Assembly: GCA_031763025.1 (NCBI GenBank)
Contig: JASSKH010000021.1
Span: 6,528,611 to 6,592,610 of the forward strand
Source: Macrocystis pyrifera
Lineage: Eukaryota > Sar > Phaeophyceae > Laminariales > Laminariaceae
DNA: 64,000 bases
Direction: 5' to 3'
This document shows, piece by piece, positions 10,719 to 22,860 of the stretch. Both the position numbers and the translations under genes were made by a program. The number at the start of each line of letters is the position of its first letter. The first letter of the stretch is position 1. The notes beneath the pieces were generated by a model that ran no database searches, was not told the DNA's origin, and saw nothing but the letters and a program-made list of their open reading frames with translations.

Positions 10719-11075
10719 AATCTTTCACGAACCGACAGATGCATCAATACATGGCATCCTCTTTTTTTCGCATCACAGGTAATAATAGTGGTGTTTCAAG
10801 TTTTTACTAACGAAAAGCGTCTCACCTGCTCCGGAAAAATACGCCCCTTCGAACTTTTCGCGAAGTATTTCTGCGAGTGGGTCCGGATCTGGATGGCGGT
10901 GCGAGTGGTCACCAACAGCCTAATAGCCTCCCAGTTACGGCCGTGGATGTCTAGCCCGCGCAGAAACCCCTGGTGCTCCTCGTACGTCCACCTCCCCTTG
11001 TTTCGCCGGGTCCTATCATTTCACGCGGCAGATAGGGGTAAGGAAAAGCGAGCGAATCGGAGCCGGGTCGGGGGG
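10719..11075. other. Spacer, no gene supported
   Basis: A 166-codon plus-strand ORF (10788-11288) runs into the minisatellite that follows; no domain is seen and the open frame is mostly due to the repeat. Confidence 0.3.
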
Positions 11076-11390
11076 TTTACTCCTGTGGCAGTTGCTCCTG
11101 GGACGGTTACTCTAGTAGCGGGGATTTATGCGGCGGTTTCTCTTGTGGAGGTAATGCCTCTGGCGGTTGTTCGTGTGACGGTTACACCGGTGGCGGTTGC
11201 ATGCTTACTCTGCGGCGGTTGTGCTCTTGTGGCGTTTTTTTCCAGGCAGTACTCCTGTGACGGTTACTGCTTCGACGGTTATTCCTGATGTGGGTCTACT
11301 CCTGTGGCACATACTTCTGTGGCGGTTACTCCTGAGATCGTTACTCCGTCCTATGACGGTTACTCCTGTGGTAGTGTTACTACAGTAAGG
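11076..11390. repeat. 18-bp GGTTACTCCTGTGGC minisatellite, left part
   Basis: Degenerate 18-bp units (ggttactcctgtggc plus three bases). In the frame where it is open the units read G-Y-S-C-G-G-like, but frames break often, so translation is doubtful. Confidence 0.8.
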
Positions 11391-11654
11391 CGTTTGCGAA
11401 GAATTTGGTCGGAACCAAATTACTTGCAGTCTTTTTCCTGTATAATAGCAATCTGAACCCAAGAAAAATAAACTGCTGAGTGAGGTGAAAAATATCCAAA
11501 ATGACGTTTTTACCCCAAGTATTTTAGGCTCACGAGGAACAACGTCTGCTTGGCTAAGCCTTCGGATACACCTGTTTACTACCCAATCAGCTCCTCACGT
11601 TTGTTGGTTTCAAGTACTGCTATAACCCAACCAAATTGGACTATCGCAAACACC

Positions 11655-11937
11655 CTACTCTCGTCGTGTGGCAGTTACTCCTGTTGCGGTTACTCCGGTG
11701 GCAGTTACTCCTGTGGCGGTCACTCCGGTGGTAGTTAATCTGGCGTAGGTGGTTACTCCTAACGTGGTCGCTCTTGCGCCGGTTACTCCCGAGGTAGTTA
11801 CTGCCGGGGCGGTTACTCCTATGGTAATTACTCCCGTGGCGGTTATTCATGTAGCAATTGCTACGTGGTTACTCCTGTGGTGGTTTCTCCTGTGTTAATT
11901 TCTCTTGTGGCGGCTACTCCGGCGGCTGCTACTTTCT
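11655..11937. repeat. 18-bp GGTTACTCCTGTGGC minisatellite, right part
   Basis: Same 18-bp unit as 11076-11390, here better preserved at 11660-11730 (SYSCCGYSGGSYSCGG in one frame). It abuts the left end of the foldback element; a remnant reappears at 14976-15012 on the other side of it. Confidence 0.85.
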
Positions 11938-12792
11938 GGGGTAATGCTATTTGCGACACCGGTGTCGTAATTTCTTATTTGCGACACGGTTTCGCAAATT
12001 AGCGGCTTATTTGCGACACCGCGTCACGTTCGCGGCACATACCTCAGATTGGCTCCGCACCACCAGGGATGTGTTGGCATGGTGCAAGGCCATCATTGAA
12101 GCTATCGCATGGCCGAAACGGGCCAGGTCTCGACGGGATATCTGGCATACTGGTGTACCCGCAAAACGTTCAGGCCGGCGTCGCAAATAAGTCTTACTTG
12201 CGACGCCGCGACGTGGTTGCCGCACACGTTCGGGATCGGCAAATCAATATCATTATAGTCTCAGCACGGTGTAGGGCTACCATTGAAGCTATCGTGTAGC
12301 CAAAACATGCCAGTACTCGAGGAGATATGGGGTATCCTGGTACACCCGCAGAATCTTCAGGCTGGTGTCGCAAACAAGCCTTATTTGCGACACGCGTATC
12401 GCAAATGCCGTATTTGTAACACCACGATGTGGTTGCCGCACACGCTCCGAATCGGAGGCAAACTACCAGGAGAGTCTCAGCATGATGTAGGGCCACCATT
12501 GACGCCATCGTGTAGCCAAAACGGGCCAGTACTCGAGGAGATATGGGGTATCCTGGTACACCCGCAGAATCTTCTGGCTGGTGTCGCAAATAAGCCTTGT
12601 TTGCGGCATGCGCGTCGCAAATACCGTAATTGCGACACCGCGCCGTGGTTGCCGTGCAAGCTCCGGATCGGCAGAGCACTACTATTAGAGTCTCTGCATG
12701 GTGTAGGGCCACCATTGAAGCTATCGTGTAGCCAAAACGGGCGAGTACTCGAGGAGATGTGGGGTATCCTAGTACACCCGCAGAATATTCAG
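11938..12792 (+). repeat. Left inverted array of foldback element (4 subunits)
   Basis: The landmark accattgaagctatcgtgta (variants) falls near 12090, 12280, 12495 and 12710, about 190-215 bp apart. Each subunit also has ctcgaggagatatggggtat and a cccgcagaat segment. Confidence 0.85.
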
Positions 12793-12869
12793 CGTAGCTC
12801 TTCTACTGTGCTAAAAGAGTATCAACTATTTAATCAGTCGAACTCACAGCTGACGTATTTCAAAATTTA

Positions 12870-13225
12870 TAAAATACAGTGTAAACACAAAAAATACGAT
12901 AGGCTAGGAGCGCGAATACTTTACATGATCCACCAGACTGCCTCGACGACCAGGGCATCCAAAGCAATGGGGAATTGACTGCGTAGCTGGACGAGGAGAC
13001 TCCGCATGGTTTGAGTAGGGCAGGTCTGTGCGTACAATCTGCTGGAGTTGCGGGATGTTGGTGAGTCTTCCATATTGCTCGGGGTTCTCTCCGTATACAT
13101 CTGCCTAGAGGTATGGTATGGAAACCCCCAACCAGCACCCTTGTGTACAGCAGCACGGCGGGAACTCTGCACAATACCTCAGGGCATCGGGGGACACCTT
13201 CCAAGCAGCCTACAAACCCCACGAC
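12870..13225. pseudogene. Interior coding relic of foldback element
   Basis: The same ~300 bp occurs inverted at 50.80-51.08 kb, and both strands show protein-level similarity between copies: plus-strand reading here gives DDQGIQSNGELTA…LDEETPHG…VQSAGVAGCW; the minus-strand reading gives THQHPATPADC and VSSSSYAVNS. Premature stops break either frame. I do not recognise the family; as the only conserved interior segment it may descend from the element's own gene. Confidence 0.4.
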
Positions 13226-14289
13226 CTTCTACACGCGTTATACATACCGATTTCGTCGTCACCATGAACAAGACGGATAACCCCTCTGCCGCTTGCATTG
13301 AACTCAGGCCGTCCGCTGTGGGCTTCTGTTGTATGTTTCACCACCGTTAAAGATAAAACATCGGGAATCTCTTTACAAACTACGTGCTACGCATGTATGT
13401 GCCCTAAGTTGCTAGTAGAAGGCTAGAAGTAGTGTATGTCAATACTACAGCAGTGCGGATACTGTGGACTGCTGTTGGTGCAACAACAAGCAGGACAATG
13501 TGTCGGACAGAACGCGCACAGCGAACATGACGCGTAACTAGGGAAGCGGTAGCATGGTCGCTCTCTGTGCATGTATGGGGTGTGTTCGTTGCCTGAACTA
13601 TTCCGACAAAAACTGTGCACAGCGTTTCGAAAATTTGTTCGGTTTTGCGTGCCAGAACGATAGGCGCTGGTAAACGCCTGAGCGATAGGCGCTTTTACAT
13701 GGATGCTCAAGGGCAATTAAACAACCAGAATGGTGGATGATGATGGTTGCACGGAACGAACGCCAATTTTACTGCGGTACTATGATACTGTTGTAGATAA
13801 CATATACCAGGTACTGTAGATCACATACACCCACCTATTTCGCTTTAATAACATCCACTGACTAGTACAAAAAATGTACAATACAGAGCGTAGCATGCAC
13901 AACATTACGTCTGTGCCCGTTATTTGTGCCCATGTTCATTGACGCGTAAACAGAGCACCCGACGCTTTAACGGATACCAGCGCTCTCAGTTGTGCATAAC
14001 GGTACGTACGACTTAGAACACGGCGCGGCAATAGCCAAGTTAATTTCAAATCCATCGATTCATGATGACGTGGCTAAGATGGATGTTTTCGTGGAAAAAT
14101 GGTGGACAGCAGTGACAGTCCGAGGTCATGCTATTAATAATACACTGTGGTAGTCCTGGTCTAAACGGGGCGCGCGCGACGAACGTCGTGCGATGTCGTC
14201 AAATGCAGCTTTACGACACTAGTCTGAATATTCTGACAGTGAACCAGGATCGCGAGGATACCACATGACATACAGTAGTATCCCCTTTA
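13226..14289. other. Interior of foldback element, no gene recognised
   Basis: Only chance ORFs. Contains TACCAGGTA at about 13807 and TATTAATA at about 14115. Confidence 0.4.
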
Positions 14290-14955
14290 CTGGCCCGTTC
14301 TGGATATAGGCGTGCCGCAAATGAGCCTTATTTGCGACACCAGCCAGAAGATTCTGCGGATTGTACCAGGATACCCCATATCTCCTCGAGTACTGGCCCG
14401 TTTTCGATACACGATGGCTTCGATGGTAGCCCTACACCATGCTGAGACTCTACTAGTAGTGCGTCGCCGATTCGGAGCGTGTGCGGCAACCACGTCGCGG
14501 CGTCGCAAATACCGTATTTGCGACACCAGCAAGAAGATTCTGCGGGTGTACCAGGATACCCCATATCTCCTCGAGTACTGGCCCGTTTTGGCTACACGAT
14601 AGCTTCAATGGTAGACTTACGCCATGCTGAGACTACAGTGGTAGTGGTTTGCCGATCCGGAGCGTGTGCGGCAACCACATCGCGATGTCGCAAATACGGT
14701 ATTTGCGACACGCGTGTCGCAAGTAAGACTTATTTGCGACACTGATCTGAACGTTTTGCGGGTACGCCAGGATGCCAGATATCTCGTCGAGTCCTGGTCC
14801 GTTTCGGCCATGCGATAGCTTCAATGATGGCCCTGCACCATGCCAACACATCCTAGGCGGTGCGGAGCCAATGTGAGGTATGTGCCGCGAACGTGACGCG
14901 GTGTCGCAAATAAGAAATTACGACACAGGTGTCGCAAATATTAATAGCATTACCC
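14290..14955 (-). repeat. Right inverted array of foldback element (3 subunits)
   Basis: Reverse complement of the left array. The end reads gtcgcaaatattaatagcat before taccc, whereas the left end and the half copy at 51.8 kb read gcaaatagcat: a 6-bp TTAATA has been gained here at a TA. Confidence 0.85.
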
Positions 14956-15328
14956 TATTTCCTATGGCGATTCTCAATGTCGCAATTACTCCTGTGGCAG
15001 TTTCTCCGGCAGCGGAAGGTCGGGCGACTTGCGGCGGTCTAAAAAAAATGACGTGGCACATGTATATACATACGCAGAATAAGCTGTCCAGTCGGTGCAA
15101 AGCGACCTAACGTTTGTTTCCAGAGGGGACGACCTACCCGCAACTGTCTGACATGTGGTACCTACCTCATATCCCATTCATTGTACGAATTTCAGCGACC
15201 TGCGTTGCGAGTTCTTCTGCTCGTGTGCGGCGAAAGACACCAAACGCGTGACTGCGATAGAGACGAAACAGATTTTGGGCATTTATTTTCCGATCTGACG
15301 GCGCCAATGAAATGAGGAGCTTCCCAAT

Positions 15329-16397
15329 TAGAGCCTGGTATCAGTATAGGGCTACCCTATATATACCCCCTATACGATATGATATTTCCATAGTGCTCAG
15401 TCATGTTTTTTTTCGCCGGAACGTGCGATATATATCATATCGTATTTCATCGCTCTATAGGGGCTTTCAGCACGATGTGACTAAAAGATGATATGATATT
15501 TGGTATATGATATATACGTCTGCTATGAAGGGATATATCGGCCTATATACGGTGATATAATATGATATATCGGCCTATATGAGGTGAAATACGTTATATA
15601 ACTATCCGATATGTGGCATAATATGACCACTTGCTGTCTTGACGATATGTCTTGCATCTTTCGGGCGTACATTTTGGGCGGAACATGCGTGCAGTATATT
15701 ATACCTGGTACGTATGTACGAGTACGAGTACGAAGCGTGACGCACACACAAGGGGACGTACCAGGGTCGGTGCCCGCAGCTGTCTTCCTGTTGTGCGGGT
15801 TTGATCCGCGATGAGCGAGTCGAACGCGCCATCGCCTGCGGCCACAGGCAAGCCACAGCTACAGCAGTCGCCTTCGACATCGTCAAGCGCCGCCACACAT
15901 CTATATGCAATATCTCCTCGCGGAGAAAGGGTTGCTGTATCATCATTCATGCTTTTGGTGCGCCGGGTAGTACGTGGCGGGCACAGATCACCAAGTACCG
16001 AGCCAGTGCCATACCATCAGTGTGGCACAGGCCCCAACCACGAGCAAGTACCGATGTGACACGGCGGTGACGTACATATATCGGTGACAATAGCACACGA
16101 AAGCACGACATATACAGGGCAGATATAAAGTGACATATCACAATATACAAGGTACATGATACATAACATTATACATATATTATATTGCACTATATATATA
16201 TATGATATATCACACGATATATGACATGGTATCATCATATACCCTGCATATATCACATATCATAGCGATATATCAGAAAATGCCCGTGATATGGACATGA
16301 CTAAGAAATATCAAATTTTATGACTTAGTCATGTTTTTTCGGGGGGTATATATAGATATCATATACCCCCCCGATTTTTAGGTGGTACCAGGCTCTA
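15329..16397. mobile_element. 1.07-kb element with TIR TAGAGCCTGGTA and GATATATC-rich subterminal DNA
   Basis: Left end tagagcctggta at 15329-15340 and right end taccaggctcta at 16386-16397 are perfect 12-bp inverted repeats. Inside each end come ccctatatatacccc-type palindromes and a gtcatgttttttt segment, again inverted, then many gatatatc/gatatgatat words. The central 15.70-16.08 kb is less AT-rich; ORFs there on both strands (for example 15811-16059) show no domain. If TA is the target duplication, the element proper starts GAGCC. Confidence 0.7.
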
Positions 16398-17935
16398 GGT
16401 CCCAATCTCGTCTTTGGAACATTGTTGGCGCATTTGTTTCAGTAGTATTAATGGTATAATGTTCGTAAATAAACCTATATTAATAGAGCAAGCAATGGGA
16501 TTGTTACGCAATATTTTCTTATCAAAATTCAGTGTTTCACTTACTAGTGGCAAGAAGCTTCTCAAGCGAGAAGCCTCACAGAAATAAATAGGTGCACCTC
16601 CATACTCTAGAATGCGTCTCCATTGTAGGATACCGTATGTTGTGGCATAGGTCCGCTTCGTTTTGTCTCGTGCCTTGTTTGGTGCCCGCCGCAATAAGAA
16701 TCGCCATGTGCTGACGCGCTGACGCGCTGACGCGCTACACGCGCTGAAACACCAAGCGAGATGACCCTCCAACTCGAAATCTGCGACAAGCAACACCGGT
16801 CCATACACACACCAACCGCTGATTTGTTCTGCGCCCTTTCGCCTCCTCCGAAGGCGTTATGAAATAATTCCATTGGATCGCCACTCGGCAACACAAAACG
16901 TTACATACACAGCCAACCGCAACACGCAGCCAAGGCAAGAGACGCAGCCACCGCAGCACGCAGCCAACGAAGAGCGGAAGCCTCGCAGCTCGTCCGGGTG
17001 GTCGTCCATGCTTGCGATGAAAACAAGAAGACAGTACACCTTTCATTATATGTACACGTATGTGTGTTTGTAAAGTGATGGTTTGTTTCCGGTCATATTT
17101 CTCTTCGTACGCGCAGCACCACTCGCAAAAATGTTAAGTAAGAGGGACTCCACAAGGAATGAATGTACATTATGCAATAAACTGTCACCGTACTGCTGTA
17201 GCGCGCCAGCAAACAACTATTAATAGAAGACCCCCGGCGACACACCAGTTATCCAAGGCAGGTCGACATCAGGTCGGGCCCTTTTCGCAGTACCTACCAG
17301 ATGAACAACAATGTATTGCTTCTGGAAGGATTTACTGCAATGGCAAGTAATATCTACCCGAAAACGGGGGTAGGTGGGTGGGTAGATGGGTGGTGGGTGG
17401 GTGCAGCTGCACAGTACGCGACAAAACTCGACGAACTCAAATTAATAGACGGGCTCAGGTTAACTATAGGAAGCAGAGGGTCTCCCACATCGCAAAAAGT
17501 TTAGCCACAATAATAAAAAAAATCTAATCTGATGTGAGGCAGGGAGGGTTTCCTACTCGTGCACTACAGCAGGATTGTTTTTAAATGAAAAAAAAAAAAA
17601 AAACGATTTTTCGCCGTGAATATTCATACAATTAAGAATAATAGCTGTGAGATCGAGCATTTCGTCGGAACTCATCTTTGCAAGCTGCGTGCCATACTAT
17701 TATACTGATACTTCGATCGTGCGTACTACAGGGTTTTTTAGGAATATGTATGATGTGTTTTGCGTGTAAAAGTGGCGCCAAAATGTCTCCACGCTCTGAA
17801 GCTCGGAACAGAGTGATGTCGCGTTCTGTAACTGCTGCAAGGAGACCACTCCACATCTCCCTCGACCCAGCCACGAGTATAGATGTGTGTAACCCACGAA
17901 AAGCTCGGTAGGTGCCAGTAATGTTGTATTAACAG
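16398..17935. other. No gene recognised; small simple repeats
   Basis: Holds a gctgacgc triple repeat at about 16710-16735, cagccaacgc-type repeats at 16905-16970, a ggtgggtgggt run at 17370-17403, a 17-nt A run at 17587-17603 and TATTAATA words at about 16477 and 17217. Confidence 0.4.
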
Positions 17936-18030
17936 AGTTGTGTATCATCTGACAATGTTGCAGCATGACCTTGAATGTCGATCACTCTATTCATGCGCAT
18001 TCCCGGGGAGAGGGAGAAAAACACCCGATG
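17936..18030 (+). repeat. LTR-core fragment
   Basis: atctgacaatgttgcagcat, then gatcactc and cattccc followed by an A-rich stretch: same order as in the LTR pair at 23.48 and 24.80 kb. Confidence 0.5.
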
Positions 18031-20700
18031 GAAACCACAAGCAACTACAGAAACATTACACATGTAGGTCAACTCCACTCACGCTGTAATATATACTCAG
18101 CAGCACCTACTGCAGTAGCACTCCACCTTGTATATCGTTACACGCTGATATACTGTCTACTCTTAAATCCCAAGCATGTTCTGCGCCGGGCCACGAGATC
18201 AGCTGGCGAGGAGGGTCCTCCCATCAGCGGAACTATCCCACATATCCGAATAAGGCTCATTCAAATCGTAATTTACAACGTTGGGGTCGTTCAATGTGCC
18301 ATCTGGAAGTGGAGCAATGCCACGGACGGGTTGGTGGCTTGTTGTCTCAGATTCTCACATGAGCTCAATATCTCACACGCAACACGACTCAGAAGAAGCT
18401 TGTTCGCGCAAGCCGACCGGCATTTGTATGCGCGATATAGTTCTATACCATATGGGGCGCTCTATAGTTCTATAACATACCGGGTACCAAGTACCAGGTA
18501 TATATGTATTTCCATACGGTATACCTGGCATAATACTGGTGGGTACGAAGTAATAGTATTACTGTAGTGTAAGGACCCATCTTAACGAGAAACCTTCTTC
18601 GTGATAATCGAATAGGAGAAAAAGAATTTGATTTGATTTCAAAATAATTTCGTGAAAAATATGCCTTTGGGCATATCGCGGACTCGCGCATTTTACTGAT
18701 TAAAATCGAATAACGCACAAGGGTTAACGAACACCCGAGGGCAACCGACGAGGAGAGCGACGGACCGCTTCCTCCCCGGGGCGCCACGGTCAATGGCCGA
18801 TTGTTTCCGCCGGCACCGCTGAAGAGGCTATCGCTCTTGGGATGTCTTGGGTGGCTGGCGCAGCCCCGAAGCCCCACGCAGGCAGCAACGACGGGGATGC
18901 AGCGATCGAACTTTTGAGCAAAGTCGTGACGTGGTCGGTGCTCGTGTAGTTTACGAGGCTAAAAAGGATGAAAAATTGGGTTTGCGACGGCCTTGTAAAA
19001 GTTTGAGGCGCCGCGAATGGTCTACTCTGTTCTAGGGGCCGTCGGACCTCGCGCTGCGGCTGCTCCGGAAGCCCCGTCTCTCGGGAATGGTGGATCTCAT
19101 CTGTCAAGCATTCGACGACGCGGCTCAAGTTTGCGTGGCTTGCTTCGGTTTTAAGAACATCCTTTTTTCTTGATTCGAATCAAACGTCAACCCGCCTGGT
19201 TGGTGATTCACTTTTTGATCAATCAGATGCAAATCAAATCGAACGAAAAACATACTGGCGGAGTATCATGAAATACATATATATCGTTAATACGGAACTT
19301 CAAGTGTCGTGCGTACCAATTTGAGAACTCAACCAGCCAGAAAACATTGAAATTATCTCAGCAGGGAAAAAAGTACAACGCCTACATTGGGATGAGTTAA
19401 TGTTTAGAGCTTGTTCCAATCATGTCACAGCTGACGTATTTCATTTTCTAGAGGAATCAACAATCCATTACTTCAAACATGGAAGATGATCAATCAATCA
19501 AACCTGAGAACATCACTAATGTAGGCCCCCCGTACTATAAATAATACGAAAACAGACTAGTCGCAAGGGTATACGCCCTCGTACGAATTCGATTTTTTTG
19601 CATCTTCGTTCGTTACGTGCCTATTGCTCCCGCCAGTTACGTTCAGTTTGTCACAGTCGGTCATAGGGCGCAATAAAGATCTCGGGGTGCTACCATATTA
19701 TATATACACATACTTCTTGTAGCAACCTAAGAATCACTCGGTGCTCTATCCTACACGAGTAAAGGGGGAAGCTCTTTACGGAAGCTTCTGCGCACAGGAA
19801 ACTATGTACATATATATATATTGCTGTGATGATAGCGTGAGAGTTGAAGGTCGCTCAGAATCATTTTCTATTTGGCACAATGTGCGATCGGGCCCCACAG
19901 CGATAGAAAAAAAGGAATGGATGGTGGGAAATGTGGAAAATGCGCGACCTTGTCCCACGGGGAAGCACAAAAAAGTAATACTAATGGAAAAGCGGAGACA
20001 ATTAGCGATGGGGGTACATCGTGGCGGTGCCCAGGTAAAAAGAAGCATACATACGCATAACATCTAGGAAGCGCCGATGTTGCACCCCCCGGCGTGTTTC
20101 ACGGTAGCTGCTGTACTATTGGTCTACTTAAGGCCGTCGGTTATTATCGTCAACAGGCGAGTTTTTTTTTTTTCGGGTGTCTCTCCGAGTTTGTGACAGC
20201 CGATGTTCGTACTTGATACTTTTTTCCGATGATAATAAGAATGTACTTTTTTTAGCAGCTGCATGTCCCCCACATCCAAATTCCACAGTGTGAACACAGT
20301 AATCTGTGGCAGCTGTCGATCACCATCACGCCATTAACAATAAAATCCACCTCAGATTCTCGAGATATCGATGATCCAAGAAATCGGTCGTTATGGGCCC
20401 CCAACACGCCATTTTTCTATGTCCTCTGTCATACGTATTTGTCAAGGCTCTTTCTAATTTTCAGTTAGTGAGACCGATACCTATCATCAATTCTTACATA
20501 TTCTAGGTTGAGTGTTGCCTCTCGAGAGAAATGAATCTCGTCAAAAAAACAAGAAGTAATATTTTCGAAGATCATTGTCACTGTACAAGTTTTTCTCAAT
20601 CAGGAATCAGCCGTTTTTCGTTGATCATCGAGTCACGGGGTACCAAAGGAAGAGACCTTTGTCCAGAGTCTCGCCACTGCCCCGTCAAATCATACAAAAC
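18031..20700. other. No gene recognised
   Basis: A 40-bp palindromic stretch at 18487-18527 begins TACCAGGTATA and ends TATACCTGGCA. A gatttgatttca/aatcaaatcgaa inverted vocabulary flanks 18.63-19.25 kb. acagctgacgtatttca occurs at 19429 and also at 12850. ORFs are short and featureless. Confidence 0.35.
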
Positions 20701-22860
20701 TAGACGTAGACTCCAGCTGATGTAAGGAGTGGATTCATGTTGCAGCGATGGAGAGCCGAGGAGGAGAGCGACCAATATACCCCCAGGCGAAGATCGGGAT
20801 GCCCGCTTTGTCCCTACGATAGTTATGCGGCGGGCAGGGGGGTTGTTTCAGCGAGGTGGGCGCCAGTCTGTACTGAGATGCACGACGGCTGTCCGGACCA
20901 GAGTCGTGCCGGTGGCTCCATGAGGCACGGGATGCGTTCTACAAGCCACCAGGAACGTTTGAAAGGAGTACGAGGCATCATTTGTTCGAGTTTTGTTGTT
21001 TGAGGAGCGTAGAAGAGGACGGACGAGCTTCTCGCCACAGTACAAGGTCAGAACTGCTAAAGGAAGGGCGTCGAACTTCTGACCGACGGCGTAAGACATG
21101 GAAGGAAGGTATTCGCGCTGATACCAGACTATGACCGGGATGCCCGCTTGGCACCGACGTTCATATGCTCCAGACTGCGGAGGAAAAGTAGCGACGGGGC
21201 GCTGAATCTCACTCTGCACTCATGCCTAAAAAGAGTAATCACGTTGGGACATGTACTGTATGATTCCCTGCAAGGTTTGCCTATGGAGCAGATCTTAGTT
21301 GCCACTCGGGTGTGATGGTTCTTGCTTAGAGATAGAAAAAGAACAGCTTTGTTACAACTAAGGTCAAAAGGAGTCTGACTCCAAAGGGCCCAGCCAAACT
21401 CCAATCGCCCTTAACCCCTGTTTTCCATCTAAGATACACCGCCAAAGTAATGCAACACGTTCCCAAGACCTTCGTTCATGTATTGTCCGGAATTCCAAGA
21501 TTGTTAAAGGCAACACCATAACACTGGCCCACTCAGATAAGCTGTGTATGTACAAGTTGTTCGAAGTTCAGGGAAAGCCTGGTTCCACGAACTAGAACAT
21601 GGGTCGAACATGCGGCTCCCACTTGCACGCCTCTGAACGGCTAGCCTACGAAGCCGGTAAGGAACGCCAAGGAAAACAAAAGAGACGAAGGATGCCTTTC
21701 GGGGCAAGAAAACCGTCCACGAAAACCACCGCCGTATCATCAGCAAGGGGGTGTGGGGCGAATATGTGGCGGCAAAAATGCGAAAAAACAAACGAGCTGC
21801 AGCCAGAGCCCTTCCGGGGGGGGCGAGTTGAAAGGGGGTCACCGGAAGAGAGGACACAAAACGTCAAACAGTCCAGTGCCACAGTATGAGTAACCGAATT
21901 ACCCAGATCACCCCCGGCTCCAAACACCTAAGGGAGTTCGGTAGGACGAAAATGTGAATATCACGAACCTATTGCTGTCGTGTGCCACAAACGAGTGACC
22001 CGATTACCTAGAACTGCCCCGGCTCTGAGCAAGGGGAACGGAACAAACCGATCGCGACAAAAGTAATGTCCTGTGTCACGAACGCGTAGCCCGATTGCCC
22101 GCCCCATCCCTGTCACAAAGTGGGGGCGGAGGGCAGGACGAAGCCAAGGAATAACACCCCTTACCCGACCCAAACTCTCGGAGAACGTCAGAGGAGAACC
22201 TGGAAAAAACAACCCGACACATAAATCCCAGAAACACCGAAAACTATCGGGCGAACCGACGATGCGAAAATCAGCTATTCGCGACTGCGCCTCGATATTC
22301 GTCTACGTTGCGTTGGACCCCCCGTGCAAACGCGCCGGCTAAGGGTTCTGGTAGACACGCGGAACCTCGTACACCTCCAGTTGAAGTCGTGTAACGCGCC
22401 GTGGAAAGAGCAAGCTCGACCGGTCCCGGGTCATCCAAACCTTGAACCATACAAACACCACCCGTAGGTAGTGACTGCCGTACTCGCTCTGACTTTTTCA
22501 AGACACGACAAACCATATCTACCCTTGTTCCAGTGAGCTCCGCTGAGAGGCACGGTGACACTGTAACGGCGAAGTCAATCCGCGTGCGGAACGCCTCTGT
22601 AACCGCGTGCAAGAAAGTTGTCGCCGTTCTTGCGAGACAATTCCCACTGTGCAGCGCCAATTCTCATCCGGCGGTACAGACGGCTGGTTTGGCGGGTCTG
22701 GTTCAGAGCGCCGACCCAGTAGCACGTAAACTTTGGTGGCGAAAGAGCTCACAATCTACATTCCGTTCAACGGACGGCCTAAAACCCGTGCTACGATACA
22801 GGTGGCATATTTTGACAGAAACGTTTCCGACCGACGGGGCTCCTTAAGGCTATAAGGAAC
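20701..22860. other. GC-richer region with degenerate ~90-bp repeats, no gene recognised
   Basis: gagtaacccgattacc-type segments recur near 21888, 21993 and 22085 with a following cccggctc; gggatgcccgcttt recurs at 20797 and 21137. Several 70-130-codon ORFs on both strands overlap without any recognisable motif. Composition hints at old coding or transposon DNA, but I cannot support a call. Confidence 0.3.

Larger units (their letters stand above)
11938..14955. mobile_element. 3-kb foldback DNA element with subunit-array inverted ends
   Basis: Left end gggtaatgctatttgcgaca and right end its complement (…gcattaccc). Each end is an array of ~215-bp subunits in opposite orientation, separated by palindromic junctions such as gtcgcaaataagccttattt. 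The left array has four subunits, the right three. The interior 12.8-14.29 kb holds a coding relic. It has split an 18-bp minisatellite, remnants of which flank both sides. Structure resembles FB/foldback or MULE-like elements with long, internally repeated TIRs; no transposase is recognised. A half copy is at 50.78-51.80 kb. Confidence 0.8.

Noticed and set aside
15342..16330. Replication origin because of GATATATC density
   Set aside because: Bounded by perfect TIRs, so a mobile element explains it more simply.
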